Below, one piece after another: positions 1-12,276 of a stretch of DNA of 64,000 nt. The notes beneath the pieces were generated by a model. The model saw only the letters and a program-made list of their open reading frames with translations, made no database searches and was not told where the DNA came from. The position numbers and the translations under genes were made by a program. This DNA is from Artemisia argyi (lineage: Eukaryota; Streptophyta; Magnoliopsida; Asterales; Asteraceae), in the NCBI GenBank assembly GCA_030686995.1, contig CM060694.1, positions 94,517,844 through 94,581,843 of the forward strand, given 5' to 3'. How positions within the stretch are numbered: position 1 is the first letter of the stretch; each line of letters begins with the position of its first letter.

Positions 1-1072
1 TTTTGCTTAAACCAGTCGCAACCCAGATTAATTTCTTTTGCTTAAACCAAACGCTAACAAGATCTCAGCTTCTCTCTTATCATAATCAAGACTTTGAAAA
101 GTCAACAATCGAAACAACAAACATCACTGATCTCTTTTGATGACTCGATGACTACAACGAACAAGACAAAGATCTCAGTTTTTCTTTATACCCAAATATT
201 TGTTATAAAATAAGTAAGGTATAAGAGATTTCATCATAGATCCGACACTTCAAGAGCAAATATTATAGATCTCAGTCTGTTCACTTGTAAAAAATTGTCC
301 GGCGTGAACTATAACCATCATCGATCCTTTTAAAGCCAAGCTTCTTGTTAATTTACGAAACCGCTTGAAGTAAAGAACATAAACAAAAGTGTCCATATTC
401 TTTCTTAGTTTCGATTTACAAACAAGATATTTATACAAGGACCTTACCGGAACTACAACTGTGCTTGATGATCCTCTTTCAAACCGAAGCAAGAGGAGAG
501 AATAAAGGATTCTGGGATTCGGATTAATCAAGTACTAAGGATTAAAGGTTGTGTTTTGTTTTGTGATTCGGAATTAGTAACTGCTGAAAGGGAGAATTTT
601 CTTTTGTTTTGTCTGCCAAAGTGTTGTGGCTGCGTATTCTTAGTGTGATTAGGGTTACGTGAGATTAGGGCAAGTGGTAACATTTATCTTGGTTAAGTAT
701 TAATGATGGATCGGGTTATACTATGGATCGGGTTACAAAGGATGTTCTGGACTGGACTAGACGATTGGTTAATGTGGACTGTAATGGATCATTGGCTGAA
801 ATATTAATCTCAATTCTCACCTGATTTTAATAACACAATTGAACTGAATTTGAATTAGCCAAATGTTTTTTTTTTTTTTTTAAATTCAAAGTGTTAAGTT
901 GTGATATAATTTGTGACGAAAAAAGCAGTATTTTGGTCATCTAAATTTCACGGGGATACACACGTCACAGCTAGTATTTGGGGTATATATATATGTCGAC
1001 GTGATTACAGAGTTTTTTAAGATTCTCAGCATTGTGGATGCCTATGATTTGAGTGAGCCTGCAATTTAATTT

Positions 1073-1330
1073 TTGCGACTTAAGTCACAGTTGACAACTT
1101 GCGATTTGATTAATTGCGGTTCGTCAAATTGCATTTTGATTTGTTACGACTTGACTGATTGCAATTTGACCAATTGCGATTTGACGTTGCGAGTTAATAC
1201 TTGCGATTTGACGTATTGCAATTTGGTTATCTGCAATTTGACTTGTTGCGAGTTTTCAATCTGCGACTTGACTTGCTGCAATTTGATCAAGTTGATACTT
1301 GACTTCGTTGACTTAAGTTTTGAAGATTAG
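1073..1330 (+). repeat. Degenerate 15-nt tandem array (TTGCGATTTGACTNA)
   Basis: About 16 head-to-tail units of roughly TTGCGATTTGACTNA with drift. Since 15 is divisible by three, the array stays open over 85 codons and gives a five-residue period of the type DLTxC/NLxxC, which imitates a pentapeptide-repeat protein. A weaker relic of the same array lies near 2395-2475. I read it as a noncoding tandem repeat inside a transposon tail. Coding function is not supported by any flanking domain. Confidence 0.7.
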
Positions 1331-1369
1331 TATTGCAACTCACCCTTAGATGTTCTTGTTAATTTCGCG

Positions 1370-3990
1370 GTTATTCTTGATGTTTTTAGAAAATCCCGCG
1401 AAAGATTCGATAGGCTGGACTTGGTTTTTGACATATTAAAACTTACGGGATCTGACTATTATCTTCAGGATAAGTTTGTGCTTCGAGAACAGCAGGAATT
1501 GGGAAATTACGGTGACTTGGTTGGTGTGCTAATTCACGGGTTGGTATACTTAGTGTCACAAACATCTCGGGGTGGATGGACGCACGATGTTTGGTGACCC
1601 TTGCTCGAGTGTATTTAAGGTGATTAGACTTGGATGTTCAAGAAGTGGATATATACAATTAAGGATGGAAGGTTGGGTATATATCACTACCTATATTTAA
1701 AGGAGTTACATTGTTATGCTCAATATAGGTTCTAAATCACGATTTTAGTGCAAGTATAAGTCACTAACTTGTCCTTTATCATGCTTAATCAAGAGATTGT
1801 TGTTTCTCAAGCTTCTAATGGGATTGTAGTACAAGAACTTCTCAAGAGATGGTCAGACTTAAAGACAGGAGGTGATTTGTTTAGAGACGTGCTTTAACCC
1901 TTTACTCACTCTATAGTTAAGCACATTTCATCCATTGGTCTAGCATATTATGAACTTCAATGAATCATTAATCTGCTAAATCATTGATGAGGAGTCCAGC
2001 AAGGTGTTACTACAAGCATGTCTTTATCACCATCTTCTCTGCAGTAGGTTTATGTGTCTCCTTTCATGTATCTGTTTTGCGCATGTCAAATTCACAACTC
2101 TCACAGACTTTCAGTTTTTGGCAAAAAGGTCATTGCATGTCCTTTTTGAGGGGGAGAATTTGCGCAAGTTTCCTAGCGATTCCGTCTCCAGTAGTGTGAA
2201 TCTTTACAGTTCCGGTTTCAGCAATTCAGGATTCAGTGGATCAGTCTCTAGAGGTTTGCTCACTCTTTAGCGACTATCTCTAACTTATTGGCAAGTTACT
2301 AAGTGATGAGATTCGTGTGATTGGTTAATCATTTTGCAATTAGTGAATTGTTGTAACTTAAGTCATTTCGATTTATCAGAGTGTTATCTGACATTGTGAG
2401 TTAATCCTTACGACTTGACTAATCTCAATTTGATATATTGTAACTTGACTTGTCACGACTTGACACTTAGTGCGAATTGTGACTCATCCGGTATCTCTCT
2501 CTAAGTTTTACTTGCTGAATATATCTTCCGGTTTCTTTTGTTGACTTTAGTAAAATCCCTAGAAAGAATCATTTCTCGGTTTAAGTCACATAAGTTGTAA
2601 AATCCCATTTGAAGATATTGAGATGTCGACTGTTTCGGATGACATTCAAGCAGCTGGGTCAGACAGCTATGTTTGATTGGACTGACTATGAGTCATGGGC
2701 ACTCCTAAGAATTTGCGCATGTTTCTTCTCACTTTGATTGCTCAACCGCACAAAATGATCACGAAGCTAATTTGGTATTCCTTGCTTGAGGGTGAAGTTG
2801 GATTTCACGAAAGAGTCTACCTATTTTATCTTGAAATCGGGGATGGATGGATGCAGGACTTCAATGATAACTTGCTCGCACATATGATGTAAGTTGAAGA
2901 CTTGGGTTATCTAGTTTCTAGAAGTCGGGGTGGATGGTTGAAGACCTGGTTAACTATCACTTAAAGGAGTTACGTTATTGTACTCAGTGTCACACGTAGA
3001 TGACGTTGTGGATAATCGCAAGAGGTGATGATTGTCTCATACTTTGTCAAGATAGTATTGAGTACTTAGAGATTTGCATTGTGCACAAATTCTCTACACC
3101 GTTCTTCCAACAACAATGCAAGCTTAGGTAACAAATTGAGTAATTGCACTTCATTTTCAAGATTGGTATATCAGGTTCCTTCATCATGTGGTCACAATTG
3201 TTTGTGTTCGAGGTTGGTTAGTTGGACAAAGACTTTAAAATTGTGATGTGATCTGTAATTCTCACATGATATTCTTAACCCAAACTGATGTTTGCCATAA
3301 CCAAATCAGTCATGCCACATTCAACCTGTTACTGTCTCATGGTTTCTTCTTGGTTTTGTAAAATCCCGCGAAAGAACTTATTTCTCGGTTTAAACTATAG
3401 ATTTGTAAAATCCTGTGATGATGGGCTATGAGCTCTTGACCATGGTCGGGTTAAAACCATTATCAAAGTTCAGCCATAACATCACAAATGGCTGGATTGA
3501 GGCATTGAATTGACAAGATGTGACTACGGGGTTAATTCAGTATTATTTATTTGAGGCTGAAGTGAAATTTCATGGGTACGTGTACTTAGTATCTGAAGAT
3601 ATCGGGGATGTTGGATGAAGATTCTTCGAGATCCTTGTTCGAGCTATCAATACAACGACAAGGACTTGGATATCTAGTTATTTTTTCTTTCTCTCTATTG
3701 CAAAATAACTATCACTTTAAGGAGTCACGTTGTAGTGCTCAGTGTCACACGAAGTTATGGATATCCAAGAGGTGATGTACATCTTATACTTGATGGTTGG
3801 TTGGTTGAAGAGTATAGACTACTTAGGGATTCGATGTTGCACGAAGTCTCTACACCGCTCTTTGTCTTGCATTTGTACAAGTTTAAGTCACAAATTCGGG
3901 TCATATTACTTCGGTCTCAAGTTCATCATATTGGGTTTCTCTCCATCAGTAGTCACGACATATATCCGACAGAATGATAATGGGGTTGGT
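1370..3990 (+). repeat. Three diverged direct repeat units
   Basis: Units begin near 1370, 2536 and 3345. In each, the same landmarks occur in the same order: 'aaaatcccgcgaaaga', then 'atcggggatggatgga' (variants), then 'cttgctcgag' (variants), then 'ggagttacgttgt' with 'ctcagtgtcacac'. Spacing varies because of indels. This is an old segmental tandem duplication inside the tail of element C. Confidence 0.6.
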
Positions 3991-4249
3991 AACGAGTTAG
4001 CGAGAGAGTAAAAGAATAGAGAGAGATGACGTCTGTACACTTCAGTGCAGGCCTCGTACTTCAACATTATGGCGTCTGCTGACAACACTTCAGGCCCCGT
4101 TCATCTAAGAAAAGAAAAGTGTATGCTTGAGTGCACTTTATCTTCAAAAGAAGAGGAATCTTCTTATTTATGGCCATTCTCATCAACAAGTTCATGCTCT
4201 TTCCGTGCTTATTCTGTTTTCAAGTGAATCGGCGCATATTAGAGTATTC

Positions 4250-4434
4250 TATTATTCACTTATTCAACCAAAACTTGCATTCGACAGGCATATACAATTT
4301 TTGAGGGGGGGAAAAGGTGAATAAACAACATGTCAGTCCTCAAGAACCGTCAAGTGGAGCTTCCTACCGTTGATGGTATTCATATTCACTAGTTCAATCA
4401 TCAAAAATTGCAGTTGGCTGGCATATGCAATTTT
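4250..4434 (+). repeat. Duplicated polypurine segment with the insertion site of element A
   Basis: The segment 'ttattcaaccaaaacttgca' through 'ggcatatacaatttttgagg' (4258-4306) is repeated in diverged form from about 4385 to the insertion point at 4434. The second copy resumes at 13052 after element A. Both copies run into a G-rich tract followed by 'gaaa.gggtgaat'. The duplication gives an independent view of the empty target site, which confirms the left border of A. Confidence 0.75.
4430..4434. repeat. Target site duplication of A, left (ATTTT)
   Basis: ATTTT directly precedes TGTAACACCC. The same five bases follow GTTACA at 13047-13051. Confidence 0.85.
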
Positions 4435-7400
4435 TGTAACACCCCCAAAATACCGCAGCGGAAGACTGTGTCATAGGGGTGCTACTTCATAATACAAAGA
4501 ACAAGGTATAGAAAACGAACTCTAAATGAGACGTTTTGAAAAGTTACCATTCGATTAATAAATTCCGAGATACAAACTTGAGTTCCATAATACAATACAT
4601 AAGAGTTTTAAGACATATCGAATGGTAAAGATAAAAGCATAAGTCTTCAAAACATGCCAAGCGACTCTATGCTCCATGCAACAGCTATCACCTTATAGAC
4701 CTGAGATAAACATGCTAAAGTGTCAACACAATGGTTGGTGAGTTCATAGAGTTTGTCTTAAAATAGTTGAAAAAGCCTCAAAAGAATGTTCACACAGCAA
4801 AGGCATTGAGAATCCACTCAGTTGCAAGTTCAGCCATAAGAGACTTGCAACCTGTGTGTTCACAACCCACTGCTAATATATATAGTATGAATAAGACATG
4901 TATAAGTTCATCAAGACAATTTAAGCAATTAGAAGTGAGTCTATACTTCATCTCCGAAGACCTCACTTTGGGAGCCAATTCCCAAAGACAACTGGGAGTC
5001 AATTCCCAAAGACAACTGGGAGCCACTTCCCAAAGACAACTGGGAGTCAATTCCCAAAGACAACTACTAGTCAATAAATAGAATAACGCAATTAAGTATA
5101 ACGCAGTCATGTATGTAAGCAATCAAGTATAACACAGTCAAGTATAGACGTTTTGAGTATTTGTACAAGTAAACAAGTAGTTGAGCATGTGTCTCCCCCA
5201 AAGAGTTACGACAAGTATGAAAAGAGTAGGAGCTATGACTCACCTTAAGCTTAAGTGATGTGAAATCAAAGTGGTAGTCGAATCGTGAAAGTCTCTAAGA
5301 GCAGCCTATAATAGAACGTTGCGACTTAGGTTTGGAGTAACGTCTAAGAATACGAAGAATTGCCTATATATGTCTTGCATAATGTTCATGATGTAGTACT
5401 TAGTATATAGTGTAAGTCTTTGAATATAAATGGTTTATGGAACATGTATAGGTTGTATATCTCTTACTACCGTTCGGGTCGACATAATTCAGAAGTCATA
5501 GAGTAAACGTTCGAGGAGCCAGGACACTTTAACTCGTAAATCCACAACTCATCTCGACGGCTTACTTAATGAACTCCTCACATGAGGCTCCCTACTATTG
5601 TAGTATTTGATAACAAATGTATAAGTTTTGATCCGAAAAGTTATATGTCCAATATTTGAATAAACTTAGGAAAGTTTATTAGTACATGAAGATTGTTATT
5701 AGGGGTAGTTTCATAAGTCTTATATGACCATTTTCTCTTTGTAATATCTCATGGTTCCTTTTGAAGTGAAGTAGATCCAAATTGTTTGTTCAAGTTATCG
5801 CCTAATTCCTTGTTTCATGTTTACGCCTAAGTAAGCTTATATGGTACTTTAGTCATGGCTTCGCCGTGACCTTGGTCATTTTTCCATTGTCTTGAGACTC
5901 AACCTTGGCTTTATCCATGGTTGTGGTCTTGGCTTTAGGTCATTAGACCTCTTGGTCTTAGTAAATGATAACTATAATATAGTGACTTTGGTCTAAAATG
6001 GGCTGTTTAAGATTTTGAAGAAATTTATCACTCGGAAAGCGTTTTCAGGGCTCGAGCTTCTTTGTTACTGAACGAAAACGTCGTTCCGGACAACTTTCGT
6101 GTTTTAACTTTTTGATGAATCGGACCAGAAGGGTGACTTTAAAAAGCTAAATTTGATCAGAATGCTATTTAGGCAGTTTTGCCGTTTTGGTTTCGCTAAC
6201 TTCTTATGGCCATAACTTTTGACTCGGGTACTCGTTTTGGGTGATTCAAATTGCTATGTTTTCCTTGTTAAGTCCTCTTTAACATTAATTAAGTGTCAAA
6301 TATCAAAGTTATACTATTTTGGTCGTGGTTCTCCATAAAAATCACTAGTTTGCTTGTTTACTTGTCATAAGTTAACATATGTATACCAATACTTGTTTTA
6401 TCCATTTTTAGACATCATGAACACAATAACAAGAACATATATAGCATGGAAGGAACACAAAGAGCATGTAAATGATAATTAAGCAAGAAAGTAGGTTAGG
6501 GTTTGCTTACAACTTTTGGCCTTAATGAAAAGGGAAACTAGGACAAGAACTAGGACTTTGATTGAATAAGCTTTCTTCCTTTGCAACCTATGATAAACCG
6601 AGGTTATTTGAAGATTATAACGACGCCTTCTTGAGGTCCAAAGCTATTTGAAGATTATAACGACGTCTTTTTGGAGACTTTAAAGTTATAACAACTTTTC
6701 TTAGAAAATTTCCAAGATTGAAGATCAAACACTAGTTTTCTTTCAAAAACTAGTTAACTTTCTTACAAAATATAAGAAAAGTGCCTTAGGTTTTAGGACT
6801 TAAAGGTTATAAGAAGGTGTGGTGCAAGTTTTATATGTGTTATTAGTTGGCTATTTATAGGATGAGAAAAATAGTTAACTATATATTGGGTTAGAATGTA
6901 ACCATGGTTAATTTAGACACTTGTAAACATCCTAGAGATCAATGGTCAAGATCAAGCCACAAAATGGTGACTCCCCCCCTAAATGGCGGTTCAAAGGTGA
7001 TAAGGGTGACTAGATGATGAGTCTTGGTGTTATCTTGTTTAGTTTGTGCATTTTGACTCCGTAAAAAGCTAACCGTAAATGATTAAGCCTCAAAACGTAA
7101 AACCGGGTATCGTAAAAATATGAAACTTGAAAGTATTGTTAAACATGTCAATATAGTCCATAATAAAATATAAAATGAGTGGTAGGATCTATCGGGTGAT
7201 AAAACCCTGCTAAAAACTGGAAACACGGGTCTAAAACGCGTAATACGTAAAATGTACGAATATTGCGTAAAATTGAGAAAAGTAAAATGTTACTTTTCTA
7301 ATGTGATAAAAATGATTTAAAATGACTTATAATGTCTAGGCTGGGCTCAGTCTAGTGTCGGTTGATATTAAATGTCTTTTAGACATCAAACCGTAAGCCT

Positions 7401-7629
7401 AAAAATCACGAAATGACTTATAACATCAAGGGATGATTTTTGGTCAATGGAGGAGGGAAAAAAATATGTTGACTTTTTCTAATAAGTTGAAAACTCAAAT
7501 AGTCTTAGAAACGCGTTTTGTTGGCTAACGGTTAATCGCCCATACGGTTAAGCGTGCTCATGTGAGAGTAGTACAGGCTTGGGTGACCTGCTGGGAAAAG
7601 TAATTAACTTGAAAATGCGAATTGTTACA
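4435..7629 (-). repeat. 3' LTR of element A
   Basis: About 3195 bp, matching 9850-13046 almost base for base. In transcription direction it starts at 7629. A TATA-like CTATAAATAG lies near 6852-6861 on the minus strand. The 24-bp hairpin array at 4968-5064 is downstream of it, so it should be transcribed from the equivalent 5' LTR. Small ORFs inside, such as 4767-5081, only read through this array and are not genes. Confidence 0.95.
4968..5064. repeat. Four 24-bp units with hairpin potential (3' LTR of A)
   Basis: The unit is roughly GGGAGTCAATTCCCAAAGACAACT, here described by its core TGGGAGYCAATTCCCA. Each core can fold: TTGGGA pairs with TCCCAA. Four units with alternating GCC/GTC variants are followed by a broken fifth. 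Confidence 0.85.
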
Positions 7630-7643
7630 GTCTCTACCCCTTA
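7630..7643 (-). other. Polypurine tract of element A
   Basis: On the minus strand taaggggtagagac directly abuts the TGTAAC start of the 3' LTR. This is the expected place and composition for the plus-strand primer. Confidence 0.7.
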
Positions 7644-7759
7644 CGGGAAACTTCGTCCCGAAGTTTAGTGTGTCTAGGTCTCTTATCTTAATAGCGGCAT
7701 AATAAAGCTAAGTTTTTGAACTAGGATAGAATAATATGGTAGGATAAAGTACGTACCCG

Positions 7760-9142
7760 TTACGCATTGCGGGCTTCCTTAGCACCCAAATAGTATGCTC
7801 GACCCCGAGGTGGACTATCATTGTATTCACGCTTTGGGTTATTTGCTTCAAGCATTACTGCTAGAGTCGGGTTATCCAGTACTTGTCCCTGTGCCCTATT
7901 CAACTTAGGACAAGTATTTCGGAAGTGGTTTGGGCTGTTGCACTCATGGCATGTCTTTTAGTTGTTTCCTATATTGTCCGCATTCGCCTGCCTTGTAATT
8001 GATTTACACTGACTTGCAAAGTGGCCAGACTTCTTGCAATTATAACACACAGGGCATGGTTCAGACCTTTGATGATGATAAGTGCATTTAGTACACTTAG
8101 GATGTGGACCCTCATACTTTTTCTGATCATAAACTGTTGCTGCAAATCCTCTTGCTCTCTTATTATCAACCATTGTACCCTTTTGCTCGCTCGATTCACC
8201 TGCTCCCTTTCTTTTATCACTAGTCTTCAAAGTTCCATTCCTAACCATCTCATCTGTTAGGGTCCCTGCTCTTAATATTGCACTCTAAATTGTGGGAGGT
8301 TCGGTTGTTTTCACCATCCCACGAATCTCGGGAACAAGGCCATAGATGTACCTCTCAATCCTCTTGGATTCAGGGGTAACCAGATGAGGAACTAGTTTAG
8401 CTAGTTCATGAAACCGATCTGTGTAGGTTGCATGACCAGCCCCTACCATAGAGTGATGCCAAAACTCGTCTTCTAGTTTTTGCATTTCATTAACTGGGCA
8501 GTATTCTTCCTTCAGTAGTCCTTTAAAGTCGTCCCATGTCATGCCTACAGCTGCTTCTCTAGTCCTTGCTTGAATCTGCATGTTCCACCATGTCAATGCC
8601 TTTTCTGATAGCAAGCATGCAGAATATTTCACTCTCTGGTGGATTGCACAGTTACTGATGTCAATCACTGACTCCATCTTTTCGACCCATCGTGTATATG
8701 CCAATGCACCTCCTTTACCATTAAACTCAATTGGTTTGCATGACGTAAATTCCTTATACGTACATCCAGTCCTATGGTTGTTATTGTTGTTGTTGTTGTG
8801 GTTGTTGTTGTTATTCCTTCCTCCATCATTTGTAGCGTCATTTATGCTTCCGTGGTTTCCCGAATTGTTCATGTGATTGCCAACTTGTGTGACTATAGTG
8901 GGAAGTAGGTTTTGTAGTTGTTGGGCAATAATGGTGGAGACATCTGGATTTCCACCAGCGTTACTAGGGTTACTAGTGTCGTGAGCATCTCCTCTACCTC
9001 CACGTCCACCAGTTCTTCCACTATCATTACTAGGGTTGCTAGTGTCGTGAGCAGCTCCTCTACCTCCACGACCACCAGTTCTTCCACTTCTTGGTGTTGC
9101 TCCACCTCGGCTAGTGCTACGAGTTACTCTCTTTGGTGCCAT
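7760..9142 (-). pseudogene. Gag of element A, two in-frame stops
   Basis: The frame starts with ATG at 9142 (MAPKRVTRSTSRGG) and runs about 460 codons to TAA at 7760. It has an arginine/glycine-rich N-terminus, an asparagine-rich linker and a retrotransposon gag domain (YTRWVEKMESVIDIS to HELAKLVPHL). Two zinc knuckles follow: CYNCKKSGHFASQC and, past a stop, CHECNSPNHFRNTC, both of the CX2CX4HX4C form. In-frame stops lie at 8285-8287 (TAG, probably from CAG) and 7958-7960 (TAA). No frameshift is needed to join the parts. After the motif RAYYLGAKEARNA the frame ends where protease would begin in a full chromovirus, so pol was lost right behind gag. Gag binds RNA and builds the particle; this copy cannot make a full product. 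Confidence 0.85.
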
Positions 9143-9832
9143 GATATCTACAAGGAGGGATATTTTATCGACGTCAGATATGAGGTGATATTCCTAGACT
9201 ACTTTAGTCTTAAATCTTGTCAATTTTGAGTCAATCGTCGATTAATGTAAGCATGGTCACATATGTCTACGTGAGTCGTGACGCATTTATAATTATGTTG
9301 GCCACCATAATTATAATTGCTTCCTTTCACACGTATACATATTTACCAGGCACACATAACTCAACAATTGGTACTACATAATTGGGTAGACTTTCTATCA
9401 TCTGCTCTTAAGTTGTGAAAGGGTAACATAGTCTGGGTATCTAGAGAAGGTGATATGACGAAATGAACTAGTCGCGCTTGTAGAAAGGTTTGAGTGTCGT
9501 ACTAGGACATATGAACCACTTCTAGGTATTAGAATCATATAAAGTAAGTATAAGGCAAATCATCAAATCTCTACAGGAAACTAATAACCTTTATTTAACT
9601 TAATCTTATGTCTTATCAAACAAGAACTGTCACAAGATTAAGTTAAATAAATAATTATTACTTAGCTCTAAATTTTTGATGACTTGACTATTGTCTGGGG
9701 TTTCTTCTAAACAAACAGTTAGCAATAAGCATAGGCGCATGAAGTGTGTGTAAGGCAAAATAAAGAGAAGGGTCCTAACGTATATAGCAGTTATAGTCTA
9801 GGCACAAAATGCAACCTAGTTCTCTATAACCA

Positions 9833-9846
9833 AGGCTCTGGTACCA
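9833..9846 (-). other. Primer binding site of element A
   Basis: Just inside the 5' LTR the minus strand reads TGGTACCAGAGC. It differs by one base from TGGTATCAGAGC, the complement of the plant initiator tRNA-Met 3' end. This confirms minus orientation. Confidence 0.75.
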
Positions 9847-10382
9847 ATCTGTAACACCCCCAAAATACCGCAGCGGAAGACTGTGTCATAGGGGTGCTAC
9901 TTCATAATACAAAGAACAAGGTATAGAAAACGAACTCTAAATGAGACATTTTGAAAAGTTACCATTCGATTAATAAATTCCGAGATACAAACTTGAGTTC
10001 CATAATACAATACATAAGAGTTTTAAGACATATCGAATGGTAAAGATAAAAGCATAAGTCTTCAAAACATGCCAAGCGACTCTATGCTCCATGCAACAGC
10101 TTATCATCTTACAGACCTGAGACAAACATGCTAAAGTGTCAACACAATGGTTGGTGAGTTCATAGAGTTTGTCTTAAAATAATTGAAAAGCCTTAAGAGA
10201 ATGTTCGCACAGCAAAGGCATCGTGAATCCACTCAGTTGCAAGTCCCGCCATAAGAGACTTGCAACCTGTGTGTTCACAACCCACTGCTAACATATATAG
10301 TATGAATAAGACATGTATAAGTTCATCAAGACAATTTAAGCAATTAGAAGTGAGTCTATACTTCATCTCCGAAGACCTCACT

Positions 10383-10480
10383 TTGGGAGCCAATTCCCAA
10401 AGACAACTGGGAGTCAATTCCCAAAGACAACTGGGAGCCACTTCCCAAAGACAACTGGGAGTCAATTCCCAAAGACAACT
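10383..10480. repeat. Four 24-bp units with hairpin potential (5' LTR of A)
   Basis: Same array as at 4968-5064, with no difference that I noticed. In the 5' LTR it lies downstream of the TATA-like site, so it would be in the leader of the element transcript. Confidence 0.85.
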
Positions 10481-12266
10481 ACTAGTCAATAAATAGAATA
10501 ACGCAATTAAGTATAACGCAGTCATGTATGTAAGCAATCAAGTATAACACAGTCAAGTATAGACGTTTTGAGTATTTGTACAAGTAAACAAGTAGTTGAG
10601 CATGTGTCTCCCCCAAAGAGTTACGACAAGTATGAAAAGAGTAGGAGCTATGACTCACCTTAAGCTTAAGTGATGTGAAATCAAAGTGGTAGTCGAATCG
10701 TGAAAGTCTCTAAGAGCAGCCTATAATAGAACGTTGCGACTTAGGTTTGGAGTAACGTCTAAGAATACGAAGAATTGCCTATATATGTCTTGCATAATGT
10801 TCATGATGTAGTACTTAGTATATAGTGTAAGTCTTTGAATATAAATGGTTTATGGAACATGTATAGGTTGTATATCTCTTACTACCGTTCGGGCCGACAT
10901 AATTCAGAAGTCATAGAGTAAACGTTCGAGGAGCCAGGACACTTTAACTCGTAAATCCACAACTCATCTCGACGGCTTACTTAATGAACTCCTCACATGA
11001 GGCTCCCTACTATTGTAGTATTTGATAACAAATGTATAAGTTTTGATCCGAAAAGTTATATGTCCAATATTTGAATAAACTTAGGAAAGTTTATTAGTAC
11101 ATGAAGATTGTTATTAGGGGTAGTTTCATAAGTCTTATATGACCATTTTCTCTTTGTAATATCTCATGGTTCCTTTTGAAGTGAAGTAGATCCAAATTGT
11201 TTGTTCAAGTTATCGCCTAATTCCTTGTTTCATGTTTACGCCTAAGTAAGCTTATATGGTCATTTAGTCATGGCTTCGCCGTGACCTTGGTCATTTTTCC
11301 ATGGTCTTGAGACTCAACCTTGGCTTTAGCCATGGTTGTGGTCTTGGCTTTAGGTCATTAGACCTCTTGGTCTTAGTAAATGATAACTATAATATAGTGA
11401 CTTTGGTCTAAAATGGGCTGTTTAAGATTTTGAAGAAATTTATCACTCGGAAAGCGTTTTCAGGGCTCGAGCTTCTTTGTTCCTGAACGAAAACGTCGTG
11501 CCGGACAACTTTAGTGTTTTAACTTTTTGATGAATCGGACCATAAGGGTGACTTTAAAAAGCTAAATTTGATCCGAATGCTATTTAGGCTGTTTTGCCGA
11601 TTTGGTTTCGCTAACTTCTTATGGCCATAACTTTTGACTCGGGTACTCGTTTTGGGTGATTCAAATTGCTATGTTTTCCTTGTTAAGTCCTATTTAACAT
11701 TAAGTAAGTGTCAAATATCAAAGTTATACTATTTTGGTCGTGTTTCTCCATAAAAATCACTAGTTTGCTTGTTTACTTGTCATAAGTTAACATATGTATA
11801 CCAATACTTGTTTTATCCATTTTTAGACATCATGAACACAATAACAAGAACATATATAGCATGAAAGGAACACAAAGAGCATGTAAATGATAATTAAGCA
11901 AGAAAGTAGGTTAGGGTTTGCTTACAACTTTTGGCCTTAATGAAAAGGGAAACTAGGACAAGAACTAGGACTTTGATTGAATAAGCTTTCTTCCTTTGCA
12001 ACCTATGATAAACCGAGGTTATTTGAAGATTATAACGACGCCTTCTTGGGGTCCAAAGCTATTTGAAGATTATAACGACGTCTTTTTGGAGACTTTAAAG
12101 TTATAACAACTTTTCTTAGAAAATTTCCAAGATTGAAGATCAAACACTAGTTTTCTTTCAAAAACTAGTTAACTTTCTTACAAAATATAAGAAAAGTGCC
12201 TTAGGTTTTAGGACTTAAAGGTTATAAGAAGGTGTGGTGCAAGTTTTATATGTGTTATTAGTTGGC

Positions 12267-12276
12267 TATTTATAGG
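12267..12276 (-). promoter_or_regulatory. TATA-like box in 5' LTR of A
   Basis: The minus strand reads CCTATAAATAGCC here, inside an AT-rich stretch. It is the best core-promoter candidate in this LTR. The transcription start is not known. Confidence 0.5.

Larger units (their letters stand above)
1..4434 (+). mobile_element. Element C (Sirevirus-like copia), left part of 3' tail
   Basis: No gene is recognised here and no retrotransposon enzyme motif is visible in any frame. The stretch is assigned to the tail of copia element C because it continues into 13052 once element A and its target duplication are removed. It also carries the 'ttttgagggggag' polypurine motifs typical of Sirevirus 3' tails, near 2141 and 4300. 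It contains a 15-nt repeat array and three degenerate repeat units, listed separately. Positions 1-1060 hold nothing I can name. Small ORFs here, such as 250-531 on the minus strand, look like chance. Membership in C is inference; the left half could belong to another decayed element. Confidence 0.5.

Noticed and set aside
250..531. Minus-strand ORF of 93 codons
   Set aside because: No similarity, no domain, and a composition like its AT-rich surroundings.
1073..1330. Pentapeptide-repeat protein gene
   Set aside because: The periodicity follows from a 15-nt noncoding repeat; no ordered N-terminus, no promoter, and it lies in a transposon tail.
4767..5081. ORF with QRQLG-type repeats, also at 10260-10496
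   Set aside because: It translates the 24-bp hairpin array of the A LTRs on the strand opposite to the element.
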